From positions 27,342,001-27,406,000 of the forward strand of contig NC_065551.1 in the NCBI RefSeq assembly GCF_022605725.1: 64,000 bases of DNA, written 5' to 3'. Below the pieces are notes generated by a model. The model did no database searches, was not told where the DNA came from, and saw only the letters and a program-made list of their open reading frames with translations. The stretch's first letter is position 1; each line of letters begins with the position of its first letter. Source of the stretch: Anthonomus grandis grandis. Lineage: Eukaryota; Arthropoda; Insecta; Coleoptera; Curculionidae. Position numbers and translations under genes: made by a program. Positions 38,930-52,078 of this stretch are shown here, piece by piece.

Positions 38930-40262
38930 ATACTAACTAAGTCTTCATGGAAGTTTATTCCTTATTCAATAAGCATTCTTCCAACACTTTAACTTCCAAC
39001 ACTCTAAAGTATTAGAAAAAATTGTAGATATACAGGTTCGTGTTTTTTTTTAAATGAAAATAAGATTTTGCCATTAAAACAGTCAGGCTTTTGAAAAGGA
39101 TATACTATGGCTGACGTAACTGATGATATCTTTCAAGCGTGGGATAAGGATAAATTTGGTGCTCTTATTTTGCTAGACTATACAAAGGCTTTTGACCTCA
39201 TAAATCCTGAAATTCTTTTGTCTATCTTGCATTATATCCGCTTTTCAAATTGTGCAGTTAAGTTTTTTACTTCTTTTTTGAGTAATCGTCGACAGCAAAC
39301 AGTTTTGAACAGTTCCAAATTTAATAGTATACCTCTATCTGTGGGTGTCCCTCAAGAAAGTATATTAGGACCACTTTTTTATACAGTTTATTCTTGCCGA
39401 TTTAAAGACTTTTTAAAATTTTGTAATTACCGTTTTACCACGCCGACGATACTCAGCTTTATTTTCACTTTAAGGCTAATAATATAACATCTGTAAATCA
39501 AAATATTATTACCGATCTCCAACATCTTATTACAGTTTCCAAACCACATCATTTAAAAATAAACCCTACAAAATCGTCAGTTATTTGGAGGACATACAAG
39601 CGACAGATAATAATAAAATAAATGTCACTCAAAATAAAAATTAATGATACCCCTATTATAATAACTAATACTTCGAAATCCTTAGGTCTTATTATTGATT
39701 CTGATCTTCGATTTCATATAACTGATAAATTAAAGAAAGCATATAGTGCACTTAAACTTATCTATAACCAAAGAAAAGTCTTAGATCAAGACTTAAAAAA
39801 GCATCTTTGTGATTCTTTAGTATTATCCAATTTCAACCATTGTGATATCGTGTATGGACCATGCTTGGATCAAGTCGACGCTCGTAGAATTCAAAAAGTG
39901 CAAAATGTATGTCTTCGTCTTATTTTTGGATTTCGTCACCGAAATCATATGTCTTATAAGCTTAAGGATATAGGATGGTTAAATCGTTGAAAATTACATT
40001 TTGCTTTTCTTAGTTACAAAGTTTTAAAATTAAAAACACCTTCATATTTATACAGTAAAGTCCAGTTTCGAATAAATACTCACCACCGACGCTTTAGACA
40101 ACTACATCTGCTAACTATTCCGCGACATAGAAAAGAACTTTTTAAAGTTTTTGATATAATCTCGCCAATACTGTTAACTCATTAAACATTTCAACATTTG
40201 TCTTATCCTGTGCTACCTTTAAAAAACAAATTAAACAATTATTATTATTATTATTATAAATG
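38930..40262 (+). mobile_element. Non-LTR retrotransposon fragment (Jockey/CR1-like)
   Basis: A decayed reverse transcriptase is followed by a 3' end with a (TTA)n tail at about 40239-40257, which is typical of some non-LTR elements. The 5' part (endonuclease, gag-like ORF) is missing, as in most 5'-truncated copies. Confidence 0.75.
38960..40190 (+). pseudogene. Reverse transcriptase relic
   Basis: Recognisable blocks in order are ISILPTL and VLEKIVDIQVR (about 38970-39040), QSGF.KGYTMADV (about 39080), ALILLDYTKAFD (motif A, about 39150-39190) and VGVPQESILGPLFY (motif B, with Glu for the usual Gly). After a frameshift come FYHADDTQLYFHF, the catalytic YADD changed to HADD at 39439-39450, and then thumb-like LGLIIDSDLRF, KKAYSALKLIY and VQNVCLRLIFGFRHRNHM to about 39990. 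Several frame changes and stops make it non-functional. The KxLGL..DSDLRF and LRLIFG pattern is that of Jockey/CR1-like elements. Confidence 0.75.
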
Positions 40263-41602
40263 ACTTTTGAAAAAAAAGAATAGTGTTTAAAAGTTATAAA
40301 AAACCAGCAAAGTATTTACTTGCAGATCACTAAACATGGATATTCCAGATATTATAGTTGTTGATATTAGTATATGAGTAATATCTTGAATTGCATAAAA
40401 CTTGCTATAACAGGAAAGAGTAATATTTTTTCAAGTGCTGTTTCTCGCATTACACACATTTTGACTTTATGGCAATAAATCCATATGCATTTTTTTGGAA
40501 AGCAAAAAATACTTTAGTTTGCATATATTGAGGGGTTACTTCCCAAAATGAAATATTATACTAAAGCAGAAGTAATAATAACGCTAACGAATACTCTGCT
40601 AGAGCATATTTTGACTAAGTTACTAATCCATTTTGTGTTCATAAGAAATAGCTTTTTATGCTTAACTCCTCTTTTACAAAATTTATGTACATTCTGCATT
40701 TGGCATCATCAGTAATCAGTAAATGTCCCTTGTCTATAGTAACCTATATTCCCTATAGTCTCCACAGTGGTATTATTATCATGTCTTTTGTGTTGCTTAT
40801 CAAACTTTCTATTAAAAGTTCTTCTTAATGTTCTCCACACTGTAATATAAAGAAAGTATTCATCTTTACCATATTCAGACAAATGCTGGGCTTATTTAAT
40901 GTTGGAAAAAAGAACGCAATCGTCAGAAAATATCGATTTAAATCTATCTTTTAGATCGCAATGTTTTATGTAATTTATAAAATACATTAGTCTTCTCATC
41001 ATAAGATGGCATCATCAGAGAATAAATTGGAACTCGTGATAATAATAGAAAATAGAATTTCTATGATTGTTTTATTTATTTTTTGCTTTGCTTATATGAT
41101 ATCTTGATATAAATATACAAGGGGCCATATACTATGCTCCTAATAGGTCTTTACTCAACTTTACTCATTTGTGCAGTCTTAATGGAAATATGTAAATCAA
41201 AAATCCATAAGCTTTAAGCTTTTTTTTTTTACTAGTCATGAAATAGTCCATACTTGCAGTGGAGTCATAGGTTAAGATAAAGTGAAAATCCTGCAGTCTC
41301 CCTCCACTTATTTATTATTTTTTACGTTAAAAACAGAGTTATATAGTCCACAGTTTGTTAAATTATACTACACTCAAGTCTTTAAAATAAAAAACGTTTT
41401 CACAGAGGTATTAAACTTGAAATACTGCAACATCTTAAAAAGTAAAAAAGTGCTGATTTATACCTTTACAAGAGCCAAAAAATTGATAAAAAACAACTTT
41501 ATAGGAAACAGTGATGATGTAGATGTTTATTAAAAAAATAAAATATAAAACAAGTGATCTATAAAAAACAAAAATATATATATTTGAATAGTAAAAAATT
41601 TC
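40263..41602. other. Intergenic between non-LTR relic and tRNA gene
   Basis: AT-rich. An 83-codon plus-strand frame at 41282 has no recognisable domain; treated as chance. Confidence 0.45.
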
Positions 41603-41674
41603 TGCGATGGCCGGGAATCGAACCCGGATCAACTGCTTGGAAGGCAACTATGCTGACCATTACACCACCATCGC
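41603..41674 (-). tRNA. tRNA-Gly (anticodon UCC)
   Basis: 72 bases on the minus strand. The acceptor stem GCGATGG pairs with CCATCGC. A D-arm A-box follows, then the anticodon loop with CTTCCAA (anticodon TCC), the T-arm GGTTCGATTCCC (B box) and discriminator A. No intron. A T6 run 4 bases past the 3' end (A-run at 41593-41598 on the plus strand) is a good Pol III terminator. CCA is not encoded, as expected in eukaryotes. Confidence 0.96.
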
Positions 41675-44600
41675 AGATATATATCAGTTCCGCGTTGCGT
41701 GTGAGATAGATAAGTATTAATTGTTTTATACCTATAAGATCAGTGAAAGTTGCAAAATATTAACAATTAACAAAAAAAAATTAATTAAAGTAACAACAGT
41801 AATTATATATACTATATGATAGTGACAACCAACATTTTTCAATTCGAAGCCCACAAGAACAGTATCTTTATACAAAGAATAATTTTGCCTTGAATTACGA
41901 GTTATTATATTATCAAAGGGCGTTTACCATTCCACGGTAATTTATATCATACCTACTCCCATTTTACGCAAGAAGGTGTAATAAGCCTCAGGAAACTTTC
42001 ATTATGTATTTACTAATATAAGTAAGTGCTCAGATAATCTATTAAATATCAATCTAGATCTAATATGGTAATTAGAGGTTTTTTATGGTATGTATTTAAT
42101 TTTATATTGTATCCGGTCAAACCATATAGTCAAGGAAACGTACTGTGTAAGCCATTTACTTTAATTTTATAATCAGAATTTTCGATGTCCCATTTTAAGC
42201 AATTTGGTTAAACAATTACGTAATTTTATAGACGTCTTAAGGCCAAAATATGTAACAGACGAAATAATAAAGTTCATTAACAAGATTGAGAAAGTTATCT
42301 TTATGTAGCGTAACGGACATGTTTTATGTCAAAGGCTTACGACATTCTGATTTATTATAACTATCATAGATACATACCTACATCCTACATATATCAACCA
42401 TTGCGACCAGCCCGGTTTAGAATGTCATATGCTTATTTAAGTGATAAAAATCGATACAATAAAATGTGACCTAGGTTTTTATAAAAAAATATGATCACAG
42501 CAAGCAACTAGCAACAGTAACTTAACTATTTGGTTCTATGATCCCTGGAAGATAAAATTGTATCATAATTGAAAATTAAAAGTTATAAAATATAAAATTT
42601 GTATGTCATGCAAAACGATTTCTCTTATGGTTGAGAACTATGAAAGATCCAACTAGCAGATATTGGTTGATGGTCACCCTTTTGTCATTTATTTAATAAC
42701 ACAATCTAAATATCTAACTTCCAACTTCTTCAACAGAGACTTCCAACAACTCATAATAAGTTTTTCCTTTCAATATGGTAAATGATGATGATTTTTTGAA
42801 CGGATTAGATATTAACCATATCTTCCTACATGATGAGTCCAAGGATAGTGACATAGACTTATATTTATTTTATGGACAATTATGCAGAAAGTTCCTGTTT
42901 AATATTGTTGAACTCTTTTAGGTTTTAAGGCCTTATCAAGGCCTCGAAGATTTGTGATAAGAATGTCTTAGTAATTTAAAATATATAATATTATTATATA
43001 AATAGAGTCTTGCGAGATGTTTAATTTTTATTTGAAGAATATTCCGTTTCAGATTCAGAAGATAATAATGACTGGTCCCTTTTTAATAATTGTCGTGTCT
43101 GTGATACCTTGCTTCATCTATTTCTGGTCATACTATCACCAATAATGACGACTGTTTAAAGGAAGTCTTTTATGGGAAATTATTTGATTTGTTTTATAAG
43201 ATTTTCTCAAATTGACCAATAATTGAAATTCAGATATCGACTATAATTGTAATATTTTTAGTTTCTCAAGAAGAACTTTTTCCCTTGGTATGGTTAAAAA
43301 ATTGAAAAAGCATGAAGATCGTAAGCTATTACTAATTAAAATCTATTAGAACAGTAGCATAAAAAAATTAAAAAAAAAAGTATTTTAATTTAAATTTTGG
43401 ACGATCTTTGATATTATCATTTGGTTGATAGAGGAAATATTTTTGAAGTCATGATTTCCAAAAATGATCTGCTAAGATCAGAGGATCCACCAAATGGAGG
43501 CTGACTCCATTGTTTCTTTGAAATCAAATTAGTATCCTAATGATATTTAAGCAGCTCTATGTATAATGCAATTAAGAATTGATTTCGTGTAAGACCTCTT
43601 TATCTATGTGATTCAAATATAAAAAAAAAGTTTTTAGTAGCATTTAATTAGAAGGTACAAGGAGCTCTTTAACCATTTCTATCAACATAATCCATGAAAT
43701 ATATATGTATTTTAGTATATTAACGCTTTTAATTAATTCAGTTTATCTTGAGGAACGTTTGCCTTCAATATTTAATGAACAAATTAGATGTTGCCATTTT
43801 TTTTTTTTAATTTTAACTACTTTAAGTTTGTACATGATAATAAATCATATGAGTTTCAGAAAGATACTTTAAAAGATATAGTAAGTCTTTTTATTGCGTT
43901 AATGTTAATCTACTTTTAAAGTCCTTTCAGTCGGAAAAGCTAGGCTATGCTCTTCTTTGAGGTAAATTTTTGGGAACACTGAACCAAATTTCTTTCTGAA
44001 GCCTCTAATATAATTTTTGTAATTTGTTTTATTTTAATTTCATACTTTCGTTTAATAGATGTTTATTTTTTTATTCTAACTAATAGTTCTTGTGAAAGAG
44101 ACCTAAACTGGATAACTTATTCTAGTCTTGTTCAAACAAATCATTTGCATATTAAATATATTCAGTACAAAAAATAAATGTTTTTCAAGTTAAGCTAAAA
44201 ATGTACTCTTTAAATGACGATAAACAAAAGAAGAAAAAGGAAAAGTTTATGCGAATAATTTAGCAATGATTTAATGAAATTACGCACGTGTTTTACATGT
44301 TATGCAACATTTTTTCTTTATCATAATAAATAATGAGTAAATCGGTCTGGCATTGTTTATTGTAAACAACAAAACAAAATGGAGATTGGACACTGCAGTT
44401 CTACTCAAGCAAATCCGGTTATGGGTCTTTAACGAAAAAATCTTTTAAATGTACACGGTTGCAAATTATTGCTTCATAGCTAGGCTAGTGCCCAATAGTG
44501 CCACGATTATAATACTTACGATTATTGATATCAGTGTAGAATTTGGAGCAGGCGAGTAATGGTTTGTTTTAACGGTTGATTTCGCATTTATAATTAACTA

Positions 44601-45006
44601 ACCCTAGGGACACAAGGTATAAATAAGTTATATCGTACTTTAATTTATTGGTCATTGTACACGACAACTAGTTTGCGATTTTTATATTTGATGTCATATC
44701 GCCAAAAAATATTTGTTGCTGAAGTTCCAGGTGTCCTATAGTGCTATTAGAGCTTTTGGGATAAAATTACTGAAGATAGTCGGTATAAGATAATAGTCAA
44801 ATATTGTGGTTACATTTTTAAAAATTCGAAAGTCTGTCAATAAAAAGCAAAAATAAATGCTGCTTTCAAAACATCTGGATATATGGAACCGATAATGTTA
44901 ATATTTACCATTTATGCGTATTAATTTTTGTAATTGTGATTATAGTTTCATAAACTTCTCTCTTCGTATGAAACAAAATAAAATACAAAAAATAATAAAA
45001 ATGTTC
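41675..45006. other. AT-rich region between the two tRNA genes
   Basis: 3.3 kb without a supported gene. A short acidic frame (42777-42920, MVNDDDFLNGLDIN...) and another at about 43034-43160 (EEYSVSDSEDNNDWS) faintly resemble transposase N-termini. TAAGGCCTTATCAAGGCCTC at 42927 forms a short hairpin. Confidence 0.4.
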
Positions 45007-45078
45007 TGCGATGGCCGGGAATCGAACCCGGATCAACTGCTTGGAAGGCAACTATGCTGACCATTACACCACCATCGC
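45007..45078 (-). tRNA. tRNA-Gly (anticodon UCC), second copy
   Basis: Same 72-base gene as at 41603-41674, with identical sequence as far as I can read, on the same strand. A T5 terminator follows the 3' end (A-run at 44998-45002 on the plus strand). Flanks differ from the first copy beyond a few bases, so the pair are not part of a recent larger duplication. Confidence 0.96.
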
Positions 45079-46416
45079 ACATACGAACGGTTTTCAAATA
45101 GCTGGTCTGATAGATACTAGTTATTTTGTGAAAGTATATAATATGTATTTTAAGTTATACCACTTTATTTTTTATAACCATATCATCTTTTTTCTAAGAA
45201 AATCTCTATTAATAAAAGAACATTAGAGAGTAAATGAAAAAAAAAAGAGAAATGAATAAAAATTTATAAATTTACGTTAGAAACATAGACACAAACACGA
45301 ATAATAGAATAATTCGACGTCCTATCACTCATGCTACTAAAATTATAGCAGTTGGTTTTAAGAAAAATAAACGTTCAATAATTTTAATAAATTAAGTACC
45401 TACTACAGAATTGTATTTAAATAAAAAATTAAGTTGAGTATGTCCAAACCAATTAGAAACATCGGTTTGTTTATATACTCTATCGGCTAGGAGAAAAAGT
45501 GGCAATAACAATGTATTATTTATTTCAAATAATGTTTTTAAAAAGACGAAATAAAAAAAAAAACGTTTCACAAATTTTCGGTATTTTCCCAGGATCTATT
45601 TAAATTTCAATAAACACCTAGGGGCGCAACAGTATCTTTATGACATTTATTATTAAATTATAGATATTTAACATAATATTCATATCATTAAAAAAGAAAA
45701 TTCAAATTTATAGCGGATTTTTTCTATAAATACTTAATTTTAAACTCCAGAACATTTCTGGTCCTTTGAGTCGGATTTTAAAAACAATTATCTAGAAAAC
45801 CAAGATTTCCAAGCTTACATGCAAGAAAATTGGGGAACTTAAAGTTACTTTATTCTTTTTAAAAAAGCCCTGTTGTAAAACAACATTTTTGCTATTTTTA
45901 TTAATAATAAAATATTTGCAAAAAATCTTTTTTTTTAGTCCTAGCCGTTTATTACTTAAAAGAATTATAAAAAAATATATTTTTTTATTGAAAGTTGACC
46001 ACAATCATCAATTCAACATCAACAAAGAACAAGATATCTGAAATCATAAATCATCTACTTAACTGTACTGCTTTACGTTGTAATTTGAACAATTTTTGGT
46101 CCTTCAAGCCAGATTTAATCAGAAAAATTTTCTATCAACTTATTCATACCAAAAAATATAAAATAATCTTTAAATTTTTCAAAATATCTTTTTAAGCAAA
46201 CTAAAGTGGCAAGTAAAAAAACACAAGATAACATTCAGACAATATTTACAAGAACACAAGTGAACTTGCATACTCGTATAAGTTTATATTTCATTTACTT
46301 AGAAGTATTAAGAGCTATTATAAAATCTGATTTAATAGCAAAAAATCAAATACTTATTGTTATTATTCTTTATGTAACAGGAAGATACTTTGTTATTTAA
46401 AAAAATGTTATTCCAG
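45079..46416. other. Intergenic / upstream of yellow-e-like gene
   Basis: AT-rich. Frames at 45792 (-), 45995 (+) and 46206 (+) are Lys/Asn/Ile/Phe-rich chance frames. It ends in a TTATTCCAG acceptor at 46408-46416, so at least its right part is likely an intron in the 5' UTR of the next gene. Confidence 0.5.
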
Positions 46417-46430
46417 AATTATCATCAAAG

Positions 46431-47956
46431 ATGCGTAACAAATCCACATTTTTCATATTTTTCTTACTCTGCGCCTCGATGTCCGGATATGGTCTGAATC
46501 TGGAAGTGATCAATCAGTGGAGCTTGTTGCAGTTTGATCCTCCATATGGATTCGAATCAGTTGATTTCAGGTACAAATAAATAAAACTATTTTATTCTAA
46601 TTTATTAACTTCTTTAAGTCGAAAGGTTGAGATTATCAAAAGCCTTCTCTTATCAGAATATTTTCTATTCTAGACCAGAAAACACAGTATTTACGGGGCT
46701 AGAGATCACGGATGACCGCATTTTTCTCGCTATGCCTAGGCTAAGGGCTGGTGTACCAGCCACTCTCGCCACAATTCCCCGTCACACCCAACCAGGTTCG
46801 AGTCCCAAACCTCAACCTTATCCAGACTGGTCTTTTCATGGTGCTGGATTGGGTTTGGACAACGTTACATCATGCGATGGTTTCATGTCCGTTTATAGAA
46901 TGAGGTTGGATTCTTGTGGAAGGCTTTGGGTAAGCGAGTAAATAATTTAGTAATTCCTATAATATTCAAAAAAAATTATTTACAGGTCTTAGACGCAGGA
47001 GTGATGACTTCAATTGATGATTTCCAAAGACTTTGCAACCCTAAGCTGGTAGTGTTCGACCTAAAAACCGACCAAGTAGTCAGAAGGGTTGAATTTCCGA
47101 AAGAAGTTCTTCGACCGGCTACCTTATTGGCCAATTTAATTATCGATGAATCCATCCAGGGAACTTGCGATTCTGCCTTTTTATATTTGGCTGACACTGC
47201 TGCTCCAGGTAAGCATTAACATTTTTTTAACTGTTTTGGATAGCGTACAAATATTTTTTTTAGCTATTGTGGTTTATGACGCCCTCAGGGACAGAACCTG
47301 GCGGGTGACACACCCCAGTATGTTCCCAGATCCAAATTTTGCCACTTACACCATTACTGACGAATCGTTTACTTTGCCCGATGGTGTAGTTGGTCTAGCG
47401 CATTCGCCAAAATTAGCCACCTTATTCTTCCAACCTTTGGCCACAGATAGGTAAAATAGAATAGATTTTAAATAGATGTTCCGGTTTACATGTTGTTTTA
47501 TAGGATATTCAGCATCCCAACAGCAGCTTTAACCAAAGGACCTCCAGCAGAATTTGAAGAAGTCCCAGTTTCTCTTGCCGGAAGAAAATCATCTCAAGGT
47601 TTAGGTTTGGCCTTGAATCCTAACGATGATACTTTATATTTTAGTCCTTTAACTGAAACTTCTTTGGCTTCATGGAATCCATTGACTAATCAACAACAGT
47701 ACGTAAAATAATTATATTGTCTTAGGAATTTAATTATTAAGTAATTGATTTTTATAGACTTTTGGCATACGATCCCAAACTGATTCAATTTGCTTCAGAA
47801 CTGAGATGGAAAGCAGACGGTATATGGTTCCTTAGCACGAGGTTCCAGAAATTCTTTAAAAGAACAGTCACTCCAAATGAGATTAATCTAAGAATAATAC
47901 GAGTCCCATTAAACTCTCCATCTTACAATAACTTGAACAATAATTTATATTATTAA
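46431..47956 (+). CDS. yellow-e: Yellow/MRJP family protein, yellow-e-like (six exons, 399 aa)
   Basis: Exons 46431-46570, 46674-46929, 46986-47208, 47264-47450, 47504-47698 and 47758-47956 join in frame with GT/AG borders, giving 399 residues and stop TAA. A signal peptide covers about 1-21. Landmarks: INQWSLLQFDPP, AMPRLRAGVPATLA (66-79), PYPDWSFH, CGRLWVLDAG spanning the exon 2/3 junction, FLYLADTAAPAIVVYD, ESFTLPDGVVGLA, LFFQPLATDRIFS, GRKSSQGLGLAL and GIWFLSTRFQKFF. All are normal positions for a yellow protein of usual length. A secreted cuticle or pigment role is typical of the family; in Tribolium yellow-e has been linked to cuticle and desiccation, known from literature memory only. 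The name is tentative and rests on overall look and cluster position. A TTCCAG acceptor 14 bases before the ATG indicates a 5' UTR intron. AATAAA lies near 48285. Confidence 0.88.
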
Positions 47957-48842
47957 GTTAAGTATATGGAGCAATGTGGAAAATTATACCTCTCTATTAA
48001 GACTTTATACTATTAGGAGCAGATTTTAATATTTAGAAAGCAAAAGTATGTACACCTACATGAATTCTTAGGAAAGTATTGAAAGAAATTCTTTAGAAGT
48101 ACATATTAGTATAACTTAATTAAATGTAATTAAATTAACATAAATCCTCAGGAGCCATTATTATTGTAAATATTTGATTATAGAGACAATGTGTGTGATT
48201 CTTTTAAAAATAACTCATAAATTAACTGTTCTACTAATGATTTTGTATTTATTTTTGTACTTTTTATAGTGTTAAGAATTGTGTAAATAAAGCTAAAAAA
48301 AGTTGTTTTTTCGTATATATAATTTTACTGCATAAAAGGTGCGGTAATTGAAGATTTTTTTTAATAATGCTTGTAACGTTACTAAAAAAGTGGTATTTAG
48401 AATAACGTAAAAAAGCGACTTTAATATTTTTAGTTTAAAAAATCATACAAACATATTTGTTGAATATTTAAACAATTGACATTAATGAAGTATTAATATA
48501 ATTTAATGATTAAAAGATCTCGCATCGTTTTAGGCACATCACATCAATGTTGGTTAATGCAAACATTATTTATCTATTTTTCCTTGTCAAATAATTGAAA
48601 AACAAAATTAAATAATTTATGAAAAATTTGGCTTTCATTATAATATATGCAAAAAGTGACTATAAATAGCTTTTATAAGTCACAAATTACCATAAAGTCT
48701 TGCAATAATTAATTTATCCAGTAAAAACGAGGCAAGAGAAACTAGATAAATTACCTCCCCCTAAACATAATCGATATCAAATAATTGATCTCAAACTGAT
48801 CTAAATTAGCACTTCAACAATTCCCAGCTTATCTAGAAATCT
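47957..48842. other. 3' flank of yellow-e-like gene
   Basis: Probable 3' UTR up to about 48300 (AATAAA near 48285), then AT-rich DNA with nothing recognised. Confidence 0.5.
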
Positions 48843-50530
48843 ATAATGCTTTTGAGAATTAAAACCCTTTGTCAACAGGTCGGGGGGCATATTAGCTGTA
48901 AATATTTACCATATAACTAAATGAACATTGGGTTCAATATGGGTGTTGACACCTCTTTACGGGTACTCGCATTGAACTTTCTTAACAACTATTCAATATA
49001 CCTCTCTTGGTTTAGAAATAACCCTATTTGTGACAACTCTCATTCCCAAGCTCTTCCCTGACTCTCTAGATCTGTATTCCTTAAATTAGAAGCTAACTCA
49101 CATTTTCAAAATTCTGTTTCTCTCTTAGGATTACCAAAATTGAAAAAAATCATCAACGTAAAGCGCAATAACAGTCATGCTGTCACCTTTACGTTTAAAA
49201 ATAAAGACCATTTAAATTCTGATTTCTTGTATTTTAAATTTTGCAACAAAATCTCGACCTTCTTATACCAAACCCTTGATGATTGGTTCAATCCATAGGT
49301 TGCCTTTAATACCTTAACAGAATTTGATCCTTTTGGACCTAGGTAACTTCATATGAAAACATGTTTCTCTAATTGTATATTTAGAAATGCTGTCCTAACA
49401 TTTAAATGATAAACGTCAAAATGAAGCTTCACAAGCATCGCCAACAACAATTTCATAGTTGACTGCCTGACAACTGGAGAAAAGGTTTCTTTAAACTCAA
49501 TTACCTTTGAGTATATCCTTTAGCAGTTAACCTGGCTGTATATGTCAGATTTTGGTCAAAATCATCTTTCTTTTAAACACACCACTTACACCCTACTACA
49601 CTATCATTTTCTAACGCAGCCACCACATCCCATGCTTTGTTCTCAGCAAAAAAAACTAGTTCCATTTGTATGGCCTTCAGCCAAAAAACACGGTTAGGTC
49701 TGGATATTGCTGGACTTTGAACATCACAAGATCATCCAAATCTCCATCTCACCTATATCAGATATAAGTCACATAGTCATCGTAAGTTTTTACATAAGAT
49801 ATTCTGCGAGACCTTCTTGTCTTCGTAGGCGTGTGTGTGCCCCTCGCACAGGTAAATCAGCTTTGTCAGTATATTTTTCAGTATTCCTCATCAGAATTAT
49901 CTTGATCAAGAGTTTCCTACTTGTGGACACAGTTCCTCTCTCTGGATTATATGTGCGATAGCTTTTATGGTGTAACCAACTAACTACTAAGATAAGGTTT
50001 AAAGCTTTTTTATCCTACTTTAATCTTCTTTGCTTGAAAAATACTAAACATCTGGCATCCTTTCATAAAAAAAATGGAGGCCTGAAACTATGTCGTAAAT
50101 ACACAGCTATATGAACTACATCTGCCAAAAACTTGTTTTCCATCTGTGCATCAAACAAGCACTTTACTTTCTCAACCACAGTCCTATTTAATCACCATTT
50201 GCACACCATTTTGCTCTGGTGTGTAACTGTTAGTCTTCCGGTGTGCTATACTATTTTGAGCGAAAATCTTCTTTATGCCACGTTCAGTGAATTCTCCACC
50301 CTGATCATTTCTGATTATTTTATTAATTCTCTCTGTGAATTCTCGACTTCAACCTTAAATTTCTCAAAGGCTTCACAATTTGATTTAAGAAAGCACACAC
50401 ATGGCATTCTACTATAATCATCAATAAAAAGCAAAAAATATACATATACACCGAGAAAAACCGTCTCCTTTTGACCGCAGACATCTATGGGTACTACCTC
50501 TAGAATACACTTGGCTCATAACAAACTTCA
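48843..50530 (-). mobile_element. Ty1/copia retrotransposon relic
   Basis: On the minus strand, right to left, an integrase core begins PIDVCGQKETV...FLLFIDDYSR (about 50500-50410), with CFLKSNCEAFEKFK. RT follows from about 49710: RVFWLKAIQMEL, ENKAWDVVA, VVGCKWCV, YTARLTAKGY. The catalytic ALYVDD is at 49149-49166 (YVDD codons 49149-49160), then LGMRVVTNR, and finally LLTKGFNSQKHY (about 48895-48845), the RNase H end. Frameshifts and stops are numerous, and the part between RT and the RNase H end is shortened. No LTRs were recognised. Plus-strand frames at 49707 and 50133 are shadows of this element. Confidence 0.75.
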
Positions 50531-52078
50531 TAATTCCAGTCCATTCACCATTTCTTGAGATATCATTCGGTTAAGATTAAAGAAAATTATACTGACGTAA
50601 AAATTATAGTACCTATCGTAAGGAGGGACTATTATATTTCGACTATTATGATCGACTCCACAAAACACAAAAATATAGACACAAAAATTTAATTCACTCC
50701 TTGAACGAAATTTGCTACACCAACCAAATCCTTACTATTAATACTACTTAGGTAGGAAACTCCTATGGATAGAACGTCGATTGACTGTTGCGCTCTCTGA
50801 ATTTCGAGGAGTAGTACTAACTGGAAGTGAAAATGGGCTTGTAACGTCATAATAGCGGGTAATTTAAAATTTGATTATGGCGCCAAGTTTGAATTCCGCT
50901 TTACTCTACCGTGCGTACAATTTTTTCAGGTAGATTGAAAAAGTATTAAATTGGGACTTAAATAGCGTTTATACAGGGAGTGGTAAAAGGTTATAGTAAA
51001 TGTACAAAAGCAATAAAATTTTTATAAAATCACCAAGGAGTTACCCATACTCAATTCACTAGTAATGTTCCTTACTAAGTATTATAAATTAAATAACTAA
51101 TAACCAATCAGTAATTACAATATCATTTTTCTGTTTGCCTTTAAAAATTTCATACTCCAAGATTGGTATAAGATCTAAAATTGCCCAAGCTTTTAAAACT
51201 CTAACCAAATCACAAAATACAAATATAGTTACTTTACTATATTACAGCTTAATTACTCAACTGAACAGTTGACAGTATGGTTGACACTTTAAGGCATGTT
51301 CACATATAACATATTTAACAGGAAAAGATAAATAATAAATTTGGCTTTATGTAATACTCAGTTAGTTCTCGTCTATATTATTTTTCTGACAGAATACTAA
51401 AATTTAAAAAAAATCCAGTTGTTGGACCGTAGTTTTTTACGTCGCTGGTAGATTTTTATTGATTGATTTCCAATAAGGTCCAATTTATAGAATATTACTT
51501 ATATTGGGTCAATATAGCCAAGACACATTTTTTAATGACAAATAGTTATCAAAATATTCAATGATAGATGATTGGATTGACCTGAAACCATTTATTATAG
51601 ATACACTGAATATTATGTATATTTTTTAACTGGGTCCTAATTTTGCATAATTTATAAGTATCCACTAGTTTCGACATATATTTTAACTTGTTTGTCATAA
51701 AACTTGCTGACGTTTTTTTATCGCCAAATTATAAAGGAATTACCTTTGAAAACCGGAAAATTTCCGAAAACTAAAAAAAACCTGTTCCACTCCATAGGTC
51801 TTCTCTGTAACCAGCCAGGTCAAACAGTCATCACCACTGACCATAAAGATAATATTATCCCGCTCGGTTAGTCGGTGATTTCATCTGTACTACAACTCCG
51901 ATCGTGTATAGCAAAATTTCGATCGGTCAGGATTTTGATAATATTCTTAAAAAAGAAAAATTAATGTTAGAGGTCATGTGAAATAAACAAATATAAGAAG
52001 TGCATTTAGTTTTTATAGAGAGATTATTGGTGCTATAGTTTGTCAACAGTTGAAGTGTTTGTGAATTGGATTTTGAAA
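50531..52078. other. Region between Copia relic and candidate first exon of the yellow-h-like gene
   Basis: No coding signal. The 3' part (about 51780-51935) is less AT-rich and includes a CCGATCG...CGATCGG hairpin at 51898-51926, just upstream of a TCAG word at 51927. It could be promoter and 5' UTR of the yellow-h-like gene. Confidence 0.35.

Noticed and set aside
45792..46400. Three frames upstream of the yellow-e-like gene
   Set aside because: Low-complexity Lys/Asn/Phe/Ile composition; they fall in the probable 5' UTR intron.
49707..50417. Plus-strand frames at 49707-49961 and 50133-50417
   Set aside because: Antisense shadows of the Copia integrase and RT on the minus strand.
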